64,000 bases of DNA from JBGQBN01 sp041494805 (GCA_041494805.1 JBGQBN010000017.1:1-64000); one strand, 5' to 3'; counted from the stretch's first letter, positions 9,020-17,421 are shown. Program-made: numbers and translations. Notes: generated by a model not told the origin, from the letters alone.

Positions 9020-9125
9020 GTCTTTTGCTCTTTCACCCACCAGCACGAGCCGTCCCAAACTGCAGCAAAAGTGTGCGACCAAGATGAAAATAGGTGCACG
9101 CCAGACTGAAGGCACAAGTTCAAGA

Positions 9126-9150
9126 TTATTGTTAAGTCATTCAACAATAA
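9126..9150. promoter_or_regulatory. Inverted repeat upstream of the Rrf2 operon (distal)
   Basis: TTATTGTT (9126-9133) and AACAATAA (9143-9150) are perfect 8-bp arms around a 9-nt spacer. It has no T-run, so it is more likely a protein site than a terminator of the PP2C gene. Confidence 0.4.
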
Positions 9151-9190
9151 CCACTTGACTGTGAGGCCTTGCAGACCGGGAAATGGAAAC

Positions 9191-9204
9191 GGGATTGCAA
9201 TCCC
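9191..9204. promoter_or_regulatory. Perfect 14-bp palindrome upstream of the Rrf2 operon (middle)
   Basis: GGGATTGCAATCCC is fully self-complementary and lies between the other two dyads, 54 bp before the Rrf2 start. Role unknown; operator or half of an activator region. Confidence 0.4.
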
Positions 9205-9214
9205 TCCTATGTCA

Positions 9215-9243
9215 ATAAACTCTATTAAAACGATAGAGTTTAT
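9215..9243. promoter_or_regulatory. Candidate operator of the Rrf2 regulator
   Basis: ATAAACTCTAT (9215-9225) and ATAGAGTTTAT (9233-9243) are perfect 11-bp arms around a 7-nt spacer. The element ends 7 nt before the GGAG ribosome-binding site of the Rrf2 gene, so a bound protein would block transcription start or early elongation. Rrf2-family repressors bind AT-rich dyads of this size. Autoregulation is inferred. Confidence 0.55.
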
Positions 9244-9257
9244 GGTATAGGAGACGC

Positions 9258-9773
9258 ATGAAGATCTCGCAAAAAGGCCTGTACGCCCTGCAAGCCATGA
9301 TGATGCTGGCCCGCCACTACAACCAGGGCGCCATCCGCATCCGTGACATCGCCTATGAAGAAGGACTTCCGGAAAAATTTCTGGAATTGATCCTTTTGGA
9401 ATTGAAGAACGCGCGCATCGTGGAAAGCGTGCGCGGCGCCAAGGGCGGGTATCAGTTGCGGCGTCCTCCTTCCGAGATTCAACTCAGCGAAATCATCCGT
9501 CTGATTGACGGACCGCTCGCGCCCTTTGGCGACGCCGAACAGCTCCGCACTCTGATCGACCGCGATGCCGAACATCGGGGACTTTATCAGGTATTCCTCG
9601 ATGTCCGCGATGCGGCGGCGAAAATTCTGGAGCACACCACCCTGGCCGACATCGCAGGAGGGCCCGGGGCCGAGTCGTCCAGATCCAGGAAGCGTCGCAA
9701 GAAGAAGGAGGCGGAAGGCGGCGTTCTGCCCATGGTGGTCCACGGCAACGTACCTAGAGGAAAAGATGACTAA
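9258..9773 (+). CDS. Rrf2-family transcriptional regulator (CymR-like)
   Basis: 171 aa. N-terminal winged HTH typical of Rrf2 (MKISQKGLYALQAMMMLARHY, RIRDIAYEEGLPEKFLELIL, VRGAKGGYQL). The three cysteines that hold the Fe-S cluster in IscR/NsrR are absent, so it is more like the cluster-free cysteine/sulfur regulators (CymR type). The C-terminal tail is very basic (SRSRKRRKKKEAEGG). Good RBS (GGAG, 4 nt). Its end overlaps the start of the sulfonate-binding protein gene by 8 nt, so regulator and transporter are co-translated. Signal sensed and operator are inferred. Confidence 0.85.
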   Translation: MKISQKGLYALQAMMMLARHYNQGAIRIRDIAYEEGLPEKFLELILLELKNARIVESVRGAKGGYQLRRPPSEIQLSEIIRLIDGPLAPFGDAEQLRTLIDRDAEHRGLYQVFLDVRDAAAKILEHTTLADIAGGPGAESSRSRKRRKKKEAEGGVLPMVVHGNVPRGKDD

Positions 9774-10776
9774 GCGCGTCCTGGTTGTGCTTGGGTTGGT
9801 TCTCGGACTTTCGGTTCTGGGTTACTCACAGACGGTCATTCGGGTGGGTGCGTTTCCCAACATCACGCACGCCCAGCCCATGGTGGGCAAGGCTAATGGA
9901 TGGTTCGAAAAGGCCATGGGCTCGAACGTGAAGATTCAGTGGACCAGTTTCAACGCAGGTCCTTCGGCAATCGAGGCTTTGTTTGCCGGGGCGATTGACA
10001 TGACCTACATCGGCCCCAATCCCGCGATCACGGGCTACGTTCGTTCCAACGGGGAAGCGTTGCGAGTCGTCGCTGGAGCCGCAAGTGGTGGCGCATCGCT
10101 GGTGGTGCGTAACGATTCCGGCATTCAGAAGCCGGAAGACTTCCACGGCAAGAAGGTGGCGTCACCCCAGATGGGCAATACGCAAGATGTCGCCTTGCGG
10201 TCCTGGCTGAAGGCGCACGGCATGAGGTCAACCGAGAAGGGCGGCGATGTGCAGGTTATTCCCATGGCCAATCCCGATCAGCTCACACTCTTCCTGAAGA
10301 AGGAACTGGACGCCGCCTGGGCCCCCGAACCCTGGCCTACGAGGCTGATCCGCGAAGGCAACGCGCATTTGTTCCTGGACGAGCGTAATCTGTGGCCGCA
10401 AGGGCAGTTCGTGACCACCCACCTGATTGTCAGCACCAAATTCCTGCGCGAGCATCCGGATCTGGTCAAGACGTGGATCCGCGCCCATGTCGAGTTGACG
10501 GACTGGATCAATGGCCACGTGCCCGAAGCCAAAAAGGCCTTGAACGAACAGATTCAGAAGGAGACCGGCAAAGCACTGAAGCCCGCCATATTGGACGAAG
10601 CTTTTGCTCGGCTGCAGGTCACCTATGATCCCGTGCGCAACTCGCTGCTGACCTCGGCGCACTCAGCCTACGACGCCGGGTTCCTGGGAAAACAGATGCC
10701 GGACCTGTCCGCAATGTATGACTTAACTCTTTTGAATCAAGTCCTGGCCGAAAAAGGGAAGAAGGCAATACAATGA
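9766..10776 (+). CDS. Sulfonate/taurine-type ABC transporter substrate-binding protein (SsuA/TauA-like)
   Basis: 336 aa from ATG 9766 (RBS AGAGG), overlapping the end of the Rrf2 gene. A cleavable signal peptide ends near VLGYSQ. The mature part has the SsuA/TauA/NrtA-like pattern: VRVGAFPNITHAQPMVGKANG, the pocket loop FNAGPSAIEALFAGAIDMTYIGPNPAI, and WAPEPWPTRLI. Periplasmic binding partner of the ATPase and permease that follow, joined by ATGA overlaps. The family covers sulfonates, taurine, nitrate and pyrimidine precursors. Sulfonate is preferred here because of the Rrf2 regulator and the sulfite dehydrogenase downstream. Confidence 0.85.
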   Translation: MTKRVLVVLGLVLGLSVLGYSQTVIRVGAFPNITHAQPMVGKANGWFEKAMGSNVKIQWTSFNAGPSAIEALFAGAIDMTYIGPNPAITGYVRSNGEALRVVAGAASGGASLVVRNDSGIQKPEDFHGKKVASPQMGNTQDVALRSWLKAHGMRSTEKGGDVQVIPMANPDQLTLFLKKELDAAWAPEPWPTRLIREGNAHLFLDERNLWPQGQFVTTHLIVSTKFLREHPDLVKTWIRAHVELTDWINGHVPEAKKALNEQIQKETGKALKPAILDEAFARLQVTYDPVRNSLLTSAHSAYDAGFLGKQMPDLSAMYDLTLLNQVLAEKGKKAIQ

Positions 10777-11723
10777 CAACCAACCCGGTCCCGCAACCGT
10801 CTTTTCCAAGTGAACACAGGAGTCCAGCGCGCAGCAGTGTTACCCGCTGGAAACCTGGAGCCGGACCAACCGTGCTCCCGCTGCGCCAGCCCGATGCAGA
10901 CGGAGCTCCGAAAGTGCAGCTGAAGGGCATTTCGCTCAGTTACAAGGCGAACGACGGCTCCCGCCTGCTGGCCATAGACGATATCAACCTCAAGGTGAGT
11001 CCCGGAGAATTCGTTTGTGTGGTCGGACCCTCCGGTTGCGGCAAGTCCACGCTGCTGCATCTGATCGCCGGCCTGCAGCCGCCGACCTCGGGCAGTGTGC
11101 TGGTCGATGACAAGCCGATAGATGGCCCGGGCACGGACCGCATCCTCATCTTTCAAGAGCTCGGCCTCTTCCCTTGGCTGACGGTGGGAGAAAACGTCGA
11201 GTTCGGCATGAAGATGAAGGGAACGCCGAAGGCAGAGCGGCAGGAAAGGACCAAGCACTATCTGCGTCTCGTACATCTTTCACAGTTTAGGGACAGCTAT
11301 ACTCACCAGCTTTCCGGCGGAATGCGGCAGCGCGTGGCGCTGGCTCGCGCTCTGGCCACGGAGCCGGATGTCCTGCTGATGGATGAGCCCTTTGCCGCGC
11401 TGGACGCCCAAACCCGCGACCTGCTGCACGACGAGCTGGAACGCATCTGGGCCGAAACTGGCCGCACCATCATTTTCGTCACCCATAACGTGCGTGAAGC
11501 GGTGCGCCTGGGCGATCGCGTGGTGCTGTTGACCTTCCGTCCCGGCCGGGTGAAGCGGGAATTTCGGATCGACCTGCCGCGGCCGCGGCATCTGGAGGAT
11601 GCGACTGTCGCCCACACTGCGGGCGAAGTGCTCGCCGAGCTGCGGGAAGAGATCAACCGCTCGCTCGAGGTTGAGTACCAAGAAGGAGTGAAGCCACGTG
11701 TGGAACCGGGAGGGGAACAATGA
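10773..11723 (+). CDS. ABC transporter ATP-binding protein (SsuB/TauB-like)
   Basis: 316 aa. The first ~45 residues are a Pro/Ser/Arg-rich extension not usual for the family. The nucleotide-binding domain then shows Walker A GPSGCGKST, Q-loop FQELGLFPW, signature LSGGMRQR, Walker B VLLMDEP, D-loop and switch His (VTHN). Starts in a 4-nt ATGA overlap with the binding-protein gene and overlaps the permease by 4 nt, so the three form one translationally coupled transporter. Energises uptake at the inner membrane. Confidence 0.9.
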   Translation: MTTNPVPQPSFPSEHRSPARSSVTRWKPGAGPTVLPLRQPDADGAPKVQLKGISLSYKANDGSRLLAIDDINLKVSPGEFVCVVGPSGCGKSTLLHLIAGLQPPTSGSVLVDDKPIDGPGTDRILIFQELGLFPWLTVGENVEFGMKMKGTPKAERQERTKHYLRLVHLSQFRDSYTHQLSGGMRQRVALARALATEPDVLLMDEPFAALDAQTRDLLHDELERIWAETGRTIIFVTHNVREAVRLGDRVVLLTFRPGRVKREFRIDLPRPRHLEDATVAHTAGEVLAELREEINRSLEVEYQEGVKPRVEPGGEQ

Positions 11724-12481
11724 AACGCGCGGCTCGCTACATCGTTTTTTACGCCGGGTTGTTCGCCCTGTGGATGCTTCTCGCCAAGTTGAAGATCTGG
11801 CCGCCGTACTTGTTCCCCACGCCGTGGAGCGTTGGCGAATCGCTGTACGGCGGTTTTGCCGACCACAGCTTCTGGATCGCCATGGCCGTCAGTATGCGGC
11901 GCGTATTGATCGGATACGCAATTTCTGTCGTGCTGGGCATGGCTCTCGGATTGGGCGTGGCCAGCAATAAATTTCTCGAAGAAACCATGGGGGGCTTGCT
12001 GGTGAGTCTTCAGAGTTTGCCCAGTATTTGCTGGTGGCCCCTGGCCCTGCTCTGGTTCGGCCTCAACCAGAACGCCATTATTTTTGTTGTGATCATGGGA
12101 TCGCTGCTATCCGTCACTCTGGCCATGGAAGACGGGCGGAAGCAGATGCCCAGGATCTACGGCATGGCGGGACGCAACCTGGGCGCTCGCGGATTCCCAT
12201 TGTTCTGGCATGTGCTCTTGCCGGCCAGCCTGCCCTTCATCGTCTCCGGCCTGAAGCAGGGCTGGGCCTTCGCCTGGCGCTCCCTGATTACCGCAGAAAT
12301 GCTTTATCTCAGTCTGGGGTTAGGGCAGTTGCTGATGATGGGACGCGACCTGAATGACATGAGCCAGGTGATTGCGGTCATGATCCTGATCATTGCGCTT
12401 GGATATATCGTCGATGGCCTGGTGTTTAGAACCATTGAACGGCGGCTGCAACAGAAGTGGGGGTTGACGCCCGCCACCTAA
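11720..12481 (+). CDS. ABC transporter permease (SsuC/TauC-like)
   Basis: 253 aa with about six membrane helices. The coupling-helix motif of binding-protein-dependent permeases is near residue 145 (MAGRNLGARGFPLFWHVLLPASLPFI), and WPLALLWFGL is typical of the sulfonate/nitrate/taurine group. Overlaps the ATPase gene by 4 nt. It is the last gene of the coupled transporter set; a 335-bp gap follows. Confidence 0.9.
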   Translation: MKRAARYIVFYAGLFALWMLLAKLKIWPPYLFPTPWSVGESLYGGFADHSFWIAMAVSMRRVLIGYAISVVLGMALGLGVASNKFLEETMGGLLVSLQSLPSICWWPLALLWFGLNQNAIIFVVIMGSLLSVTLAMEDGRKQMPRIYGMAGRNLGARGFPLFWHVLLPASLPFIVSGLKQGWAFAWRSLITAEMLYLSLGLGQLLMMGRDLNDMSQVIAVMILIIALGYIVDGLVFRTIERRLQQKWGLTPAT

Positions 12482-12816
12482 GGCCAGCAGCATCGCTTCT
12501 AGCGGCTCATCAGCTTTAAGGCAGTGCTTTCTGATGCAAGCAGGCACTGTGTCTCCAGTAATGCAAGTTAATTTATGGATTTAGTATAGATTTGAGCCGG
12601 CTCCGCAGCCTGGGACCCCAGTTGCTCTTGACAGGTCATTTCCATGTGGGATAAACCAGAGTTCTCGAAGGAGAATAGACAAGGGTTCACGGCGGGCCTG
12701 TTTTCGCACAGCCCCCTGCTGGTTCTCGACCCCTGCCACAGCCTGCCTCAGGCTAATTCTTTCCTAATCACATGGGGATGGGTGTGCCGTAACAAAACTC
12801 CAAGCAGGAGCATGGT
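12482..12816. other. Intergenic region with promoter before modA
   Basis: 335 bp. Near 12521-12550 is an imperfect hairpin (CAGTGC/GCACTG arms with a bulge) without a T-run, perhaps closing the transporter transcript. A sigma-70 promoter candidate at 12628-12655 is listed separately. I looked for a molybdenum-cofactor riboswitch and did not find a convincing one. Confidence 0.5.
12628..12655 (+). promoter_or_regulatory. Sigma-70 promoter candidate for modA
   Basis: TTGACA (12628-12633, perfect -35), 16-nt spacer, GATAAA (12650-12655, 4 of 6 to TATAAT). About 160 bp upstream of the modA start, giving a long leader. Confidence 0.45.
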
Positions 12817-13599
12817 ATGAGAACCAGAAACTTGTGCATCGCTGTCATTTTGGCCCTGGTATTTGCCGCTGTCTCGTGTGCAGCGCGGGAAATCACCGTG
12901 GCCGCAGCTTCCGATCTCCGGTTCGCCTTCCAGGATATAGCCACACGCTTCCAGAAAGACACTGGCAACAGTGTCAAATTGATCTTCGGCTCCTCCGGCA
13001 ACTTCTTCGCGCAGATTCAAAACGGAGCGCCGTTCGACCTGTTTTTTTCTGCTGACATTGAATATCCCCGAAAGCTTGAGGCCGCTGGACTGGCTGAGCC
13101 GGACACTCTGTATCCCTACGCCACCGGCAAGATTGTGCTTTGGGTAGCGAACCAATCGAAACTTGATCTCACTCGCGGCCTGCAGATCTTGCTGGATCCC
13201 GGCATCAAGAAAGTCGCCATCGCGAACCCGCAGCATGCGCCCTACGGCCGCGCTGCGGTGGCGGCCTTGCAGCGCGAAAAGGTGTACGAGCAGGTGGCCG
13301 GCAAGTTCGTGCTCGGCGAGAACATCTCCCAGACCGCATCCTTCGTCGTTTCGGGCAGCGCGGACGCCGGCATCGTGGCCCTTTCCCTGGCCCTGGCTTC
13401 CTCCATGAAGGAAAAGGGAAGGTACGTGGAAATTCCGGCCGATGAGTATCCACCAATCGAGCAAGCCGCAGTGGTGCTGAAGTCATCGCAGAAGAAGCAA
13501 ATCGCCCGTCAGTTCATTGCCTTTTTGCAGACCCCGCGAATTCTGGAGCTGCTGCGAAGCTATGGCTTCTCAGCACCCAGCAGTCCGGCAGCAAAGTAG
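12817..13599 (+). CDS. modA: Molybdate ABC transporter substrate-binding protein
   Basis: 260 aa. N-terminal signal peptide (hydrophobic run ending near SCAA, possibly a lipoprotein cysteine). ModA hallmarks: EITVAAASDLRFAFQDI, LIFGSSGNFFAQIQNGAPFDLFFSAD, IANPQHAPYGRAA and the last segment ARQFIAFLQTP. It captures molybdate in the periplasm. No modB or modC lies next to it, so it must work with a permease elsewhere. The Mo enzyme SorA is encoded 2 kb downstream on the same strand, which suggests supply of Mo for that enzyme. Confidence 0.9.
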   Translation: MRTRNLCIAVILALVFAAVSCAAREITVAAASDLRFAFQDIATRFQKDTGNSVKLIFGSSGNFFAQIQNGAPFDLFFSADIEYPRKLEAAGLAEPDTLYPYATGKIVLWVANQSKLDLTRGLQILLDPGIKKVAIANPQHAPYGRAAVAALQREKVYEQVAGKFVLGENISQTASFVVSGSADAGIVALSLALASSMKEKGRYVEIPADEYPPIEQAAVVLKSSQKKQIARQFIAFLQTPRILELLRSYGFSAPSSPAAK

Positions 13600-13670
13600 A
13601 AGAGCAGTCCAGCTGAAACAATTCGATTCTCGTGAACAAGTCTCGTGAACAACGAGGAGCAAGGAAGCTA

Positions 13671-15338
13671 ATGAAACCGTCTCTGTGGTTAGGTTTAGTC
13701 ATCTCTGCGGCGACTCTATTGCCGGCGCAGACCAACTTGAAGCCGGCCTCCCGTCCCAAAAAGGTGGCCGCCACCAAAACAGTCGTCAGCGTCGCCGAGG
13801 TAAACTCACTGCGCGACGCACTGGCGGCACAACAGAAGCAAATGGAAGCACAACGCCAGCAAATGGACCAGTTGAAGTCCCAGTTGCAGCAACTCTTGGA
13901 TGCCTCTCAGCAGGCCAACGCTGCCGCGCAGAAGGTGCAGAGCAGCGCCGAGCAGGCCCAGACCACGGCCGCACAAGCCCAGCAGTCGGCGGTGGAAGCT
14001 CAGCGCCTCGCTGATCAGGCTTCGGCCAATGCCGTGGAGGCCAAGACCGCGCTGTCCCTGGTGAACAGCAAAGCGCAGGATAGAGACAAAAGGCTCAGCG
14101 CGCTACAAGACATCCTGGGCCGTTTTCGTTTCAACGGAGACGTGCGGGTCCGCGGGGAAAATTTCTTCCAGGATTGCGCACTGTGCCTCGACCGCAACCG
14201 TGGCCGTATCCGCGTGCGCTTCGGCGTCGAGGGCAAGCTCTCCGAAGATTTCGTTGGCGGAGTCGCCTTGGCCACCGGTTCGCTGGGCGATCCCACCACC
14301 ACCAATGAAACGTTTACCAACTTTTTTGATCGCAAGACCATTGGTCTGGACAAGGGCTACGTCAGCTACCAGCCCGTGTCCCACAGGTGGGTGCAGGTCA
14401 TGGCCGGCAAATTCGCCTACACCTGGAACCGGACCCAGATCACCGGCGACCCCGACATTAATCCTGAAGGTTTCAGCGAGAAGTTCTCTTGGGACCTGAA
14501 CACGCCGGTGGTGAAGAACCTCACATTCCAACTGCTGCAGACACTGTTCAGCGAAGCTTCCGCAGGCACCGATTCCTATGCCTTGGGTGGACAGCTCGCC
14601 GGCAAACTGCAGATCGGGCCCCTCACCAGCACGCTTTCGTTCCTCCTGCTGAAATGGAATAATCCAGATGCCATCCTGCAGGCCAGCGGCTTTGCCGTGC
14701 AGTTTCCTGGTCCCTCCTCAGCCCCAGGCAGCGGTGAAGGTCCCGGTTGCGCCAAGGGTTCGGGACTACCCTCGGCACCGCCCTGCGCGTTCTCTCCCAA
14801 CGGCATGACCAACGCCACCTACACCGATGGCAGCGGCAAGCCTCACTTCTACTCGCAGTGGCTTTATGCCGATCTGATCCTGAACAACCAGATCAAGACG
14901 GGCTGGAACCGATTCCCGCTCAATCTGCTGCTGGAGTACGAGAACAACCTGGACGCGAAAGACCATCCCTTCGACCCAAGTGGCAACGTTCTGAACAACC
15001 TGGGCAAACAATCGCATGCCTACCTGGCCGACATCAGCCTGGGGCAAGTAAGAAACAAGAACGACGTCCAGTTCGGCTACGCCTGGCTACGGGAGGAACA
15101 GGATGCAGCCCTGGCGTCCTTCGCCGAGAGCGACCAGCGCGCGCCGACCAATATTTTGCAGAATCGCTTCTATGCGCTGTGGGAACTGCGACCCAACACC
15201 GTGGCCAGCTACACCTTCTGGTACGGCCGCACTTTGGATAGCAATTTGCAGCATGCGGTCCTGGCCGCTGGGACTACTCCTGGCGACGCCGAACCGCACT
15301 TGAAGCGCATGCAGTTTGATTTGAACTACACGTTTTAA
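13671..15338 (+). CDS. Outer-membrane porin with periplasmic coiled coil (putative porin, Porin_5-like)
   Basis: 555 aa from ATG 13671 (AGGAG plus AAGGAAG upstream); an ATG 39 bp earlier is less likely. Signal peptide ends near LLPAQ. Residues ~40-140 are a long Gln/Ala-rich coiled coil (repeated QQKQMEAQRQQMDQLKSQLQ-like heptads). From ~150 on come alternating beta strands: RFRFNGDVRVRGE, a Cys pair in QDCALCLDRNRGR, GKFAYTWNRTQITGD, ending with an aromatic LNYTF, a typical last barrel strand. Probably a passive channel. Its place between modA and sorA suggests it admits the sulfonate, sulfite or molybdate used by neighbours. Confidence 0.75.
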   Translation: MKPSLWLGLVISAATLLPAQTNLKPASRPKKVAATKTVVSVAEVNSLRDALAAQQKQMEAQRQQMDQLKSQLQQLLDASQQANAAAQKVQSSAEQAQTTAAQAQQSAVEAQRLADQASANAVEAKTALSLVNSKAQDRDKRLSALQDILGRFRFNGDVRVRGENFFQDCALCLDRNRGRIRVRFGVEGKLSEDFVGGVALATGSLGDPTTTNETFTNFFDRKTIGLDKGYVSYQPVSHRWVQVMAGKFAYTWNRTQITGDPDINPEGFSEKFSWDLNTPVVKNLTFQLLQTLFSEASAGTDSYALGGQLAGKLQIGPLTSTLSFLLLKWNNPDAILQASGFAVQFPGPSSAPGSGEGPGCAKGSGLPSAPPCAFSPNGMTNATYTDGSGKPHFYSQWLYADLILNNQIKTGWNRFPLNLLLEYENNLDAKDHPFDPSGNVLNNLGKQSHAYLADISLGQVRNKNDVQFGYAWLREEQDAALASFAESDQRAPTNILQNRFYALWELRPNTVASYTFWYGRTLDSNLQHAVLAAGTTPGDAEPHLKRMQFDLNYTF

Positions 15339-15473
15339 GAGTCTCCTAAGAAGGGAACTGCACGAACCCAGGTCAGACGTCCGGGTGAGACTGTAGAAGT
15401 CTTGTCTGGCCGGCGGCCTTGACCAGAAACCGGCGTACGCCTACATTACCTGTCTCGGAGCCATCAGAAGACC

Positions 15474-16640
15474 ATGATTTCACGGCGTGAATTTCTCAAG
15501 GGAGTTTCCGGAGCGGTTGCCGCGGCCGGAGCCGTTCCACCGCTTTTCGCGTGGGCAGCAGATGACTCGGGCGTGCAGGTGCCGGGCAAGGAAGGCATGA
15601 TCTTGCGTTCGGCCCGATTCCTCGACCTGGAGATGCCTCCGGAGTTCTTCAATTCCTGGATCACTCCTGTTCCTCACTTCTTTGTGCGCAACCACATGCA
15701 CGAGCCCAGCACGCTAGACGCAGGCGAGTGGCGTTTGAGCGTCGGCGGGGAAGTGGAGAATCCACTGTCCTTGAGCCTGGTTGATCTGGCGAAGCTCGAG
15801 CCGCACACCGTCACCAACACCCTGGAGTGCGCCGGCAACGGAAGAGCTTTCCACCAGCCCCATGTTCCAGGCGTTCAGTGGGAAAAGGGCGCGGTAGGCA
15901 CGGCTCGATTCCATGGGCCGCGGCTAAGCGATGTGCTGCGGCGAGCCGGCGTAAAGGCCTCCGGCAAACATGTGATGTTTCATGGCCTGGACGATGTTCC
16001 CGGCAAGGTGCCGCCATTTATCCGCAGCATTCCCGTGGAGAAGGCTTTGGATGTTGACACTCTCATCGCCTTGCAGATGAACAGCGCCCCGCTCACCAGG
16101 CATCATGGTTTTCCGGCGCGCATGCTGGTTCCAGGCTGGATTGGTGCGGCGTCGGTTAAGTGGATGCACGAAATCAAGGTGCTCGACAAGGAATTTGACG
16201 GCAACTTTATGAAGCCGGGATACCGCCTGCCTAACCACCTGGTGAAGCCGGGCGAGGCCGTGAATCCGAACGACACTCACGCCGTAACCGCCCTCAGCGC
16301 GAAATCCGTCATCGCCATGCCCAGTGATGGTTCGAACTTGAGCTCTCGATCAGTGCATGTCCAGGGCGCTGCATGGGCGGGCGAAGCTGACGTTGCGCGT
16401 GTGGAAATATCAGCGGACGGAGGCGCCACCTGGCAGCCGGCGCAGTTGGGCAAAGATCAGGCCAAATATGCCTGGCGGCTCTGGAGCTACGTATGGAAGG
16501 CCCCGAAGGCAGGCGACTACACTCTGATGTCACGCGCGACTGACGGCCAGGGCCGCACTCAGCCTACAGTTGCGGAGTGGAATCCCAGCGGATATCTGTT
16601 TAACGCCATCGATCAGGTAAGAATTCATGTTCAAGCGTAG
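15474..16640 (+). CDS. sorA: SorA-type sulfite dehydrogenase, molybdopterin subunit
   Basis: 388 aa. Tat signal SRREFLKG followed by an Ala-rich hydrophobic stretch, so exported folded. The sulfite-oxidase domain has the Mo-ligand cysteine in TLECAGNGR (Cys119) and the signature HHGFPARMLVPGWIGAASVKWM. A Mo-cofactor dimerisation (Ig-like) domain fills the C-terminal third (VHVQGAAWAGEADVARVEIS, GGATWQPAQL). Known members oxidise sulfite to sulfate in the periplasm and pass electrons to a cytochrome c. The following gene overlaps by 14 nt and encodes that kind of cytochrome. Alternative: a related sulfoxide-reductase-type (YedY) enzyme, but the cytochrome partner argues for SorA. Confidence 0.82.
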   Translation: MISRREFLKGVSGAVAAAGAVPPLFAWAADDSGVQVPGKEGMILRSARFLDLEMPPEFFNSWITPVPHFFVRNHMHEPSTLDAGEWRLSVGGEVENPLSLSLVDLAKLEPHTVTNTLECAGNGRAFHQPHVPGVQWEKGAVGTARFHGPRLSDVLRRAGVKASGKHVMFHGLDDVPGKVPPFIRSIPVEKALDVDTLIALQMNSAPLTRHHGFPARMLVPGWIGAASVKWMHEIKVLDKEFDGNFMKPGYRLPNHLVKPGEAVNPNDTHAVTALSAKSVIAMPSDGSNLSSRSVHVQGAAWAGEADVARVEISADGGATWQPAQLGKDQAKYAWRLWSYVWKAPKAGDYTLMSRATDGQGRTQPTVAEWNPSGYLFNAIDQVRIHVQA

Positions 16641-16950
16641 CGCATTGCTGGTTGCTCTCTTGTCGCTCTGTCTGCCGCCGCTGCTCCGGGCCGAGGACCC
16701 CGACCTGCCGCCGGGGCCAGTGCAGGCCAAGGTGCGTACCGCGTGCATGGAATGTCACGAGTCGCGCATCATTCTGCAGCAACGGTTGAGCAAGGGGACC
16801 TGGACGAAGGAAGTGGACAAGATGATCAAGTGGGGCGCGGTTGTGGATCCGAACGATCGCGACGCGTTTATTGATTACCTGAGTACAAACTTCGGGACGG
16901 ACAAGCCTGCAGAGCCGGCCTCCCGGGTGGCGGCCGGGAAGAAGCGGTAG
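16627..16950 (+). CDS. sorB: Monohaem cytochrome c, SorB-like electron acceptor
   Basis: 107 aa with signal peptide (cut near LRAED). One haem site, C40-M-E-C43-H44, and a candidate Met ligand in DKMIKWG about 30 residues later. Small size and a 14-nt overlap with the sulfite dehydrogenase gene match the SorAB heterodimer, in which the cytochrome takes electrons from the Mo centre. The C-terminal tail is Ala/Lys-rich. Confidence 0.8.
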   Translation: MFKRSALLVALLSLCLPPLLRAEDPDLPPGPVQAKVRTACMECHESRIILQQRLSKGTWTKEVDKMIKWGAVVDPNDRDAFIDYLSTNFGTDKPAEPASRVAAGKKR

Positions 16951-17142
16951 CCTGAGTCTCACATTGATTCACCCTCAGCTAAGTTGTTGACTCTTCGTAG
17001 TACGCTCTTCCGGCCTCCTATGACCGATCCGGACATCGCGTAGAATGCCGTTTAATTGCGTTTAGAAGCCGCTGGAGAGCGATGCAGGTGTCGCGACGAT
17101 AGATTTCTCTGTCCGCGAGGCAGGCGGGGCTCAGAAGGAGCT

Positions 17143-17172
17143 TTATCACACTAATTATCTCTAAGCTATACA
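17143..17172 (+). promoter_or_regulatory. Promoter-like element for a leader or small RNA
   Basis: TTATCA (17143-17148), 18-nt spacer, TATACA (17167-17172); each hexamer matches the sigma-70 consensus at 4 of 6. It would start an RNA near 17179. Confidence 0.3.
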
Positions 17173-17174
17173 TA

Positions 17175-17320
17175 CTTGGCCTGGGCCGAGATGAAAACTG
17201 CCAAGAAGGTTCTCTACCTAAGCTTCCTCCTGAAAACCCGAACGGCGCCGACCGGTAACCCAAGAAAGTGAGGGTTCGCAGGTGACGCCGCCCGGCGAAA
17301 ATCCGGGTTTTCAGGTTTTT
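17175..17320 (+). ncRNA. Candidate structured RNA / attenuator leader of galE
   Basis: A small hairpin (CTTGGC with GCCAAG) is followed by a perfect 12-bp stem, CCTGAAAACCCG (17229-17240) with CGGGTTTTCAGG (17304-17315). The stem encloses 63 nt that form inner arms (AACCC/GGGTT and GGCG/CGCC) and is directly followed by TTTTT (17316-17320). It resembles a stand-alone small RNA or a leader with a terminator 100 bp before galE. I cannot match it to a known riboswitch class. Confidence 0.4.
17229..17320 (+). terminator. Long-stem intrinsic terminator with multibranch loop
   Basis: Perfect 12-bp stem closed by T5 (see the RNA candidate). It would stop read-through from the sorAB operon and could also act as an attenuator for galE. 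Confidence 0.5.
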
Positions 17321-17421
17321 CACCTCCGAGTTATCGGTTCCCGGTTCTCAGTACTGGTGGTCGCGTTCTGCTAGAATCCAACCGGATTGTCGAAAAGAAA
17401 GGGAAACAGAAAGAGGCCCAA

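Larger units (their letters stand above)
16951..17421. other. 471-bp intergenic region before galE
   Basis: No protein gene. The second half holds a promoter-like element, a structured RNA candidate and a terminator, given separately. Close to 17336-17352 lies a GGTTCCCGGTTCTCAG-like sequence that recurs at about 23490-23520. Confidence 0.5.

Noticed and set aside
7997..9115. A 372-codon minus-strand open frame
   Set aside because: It mirrors the PP2C gene, whose catalytic motifs are complete on the plus strand; the mirror product has no recognisable features.
12482..12816. Possible molybdenum-cofactor riboswitch before modA
   Set aside because: No consensus core could be recognised; only a sigma-70-like promoter and a bulged hairpin are visible.
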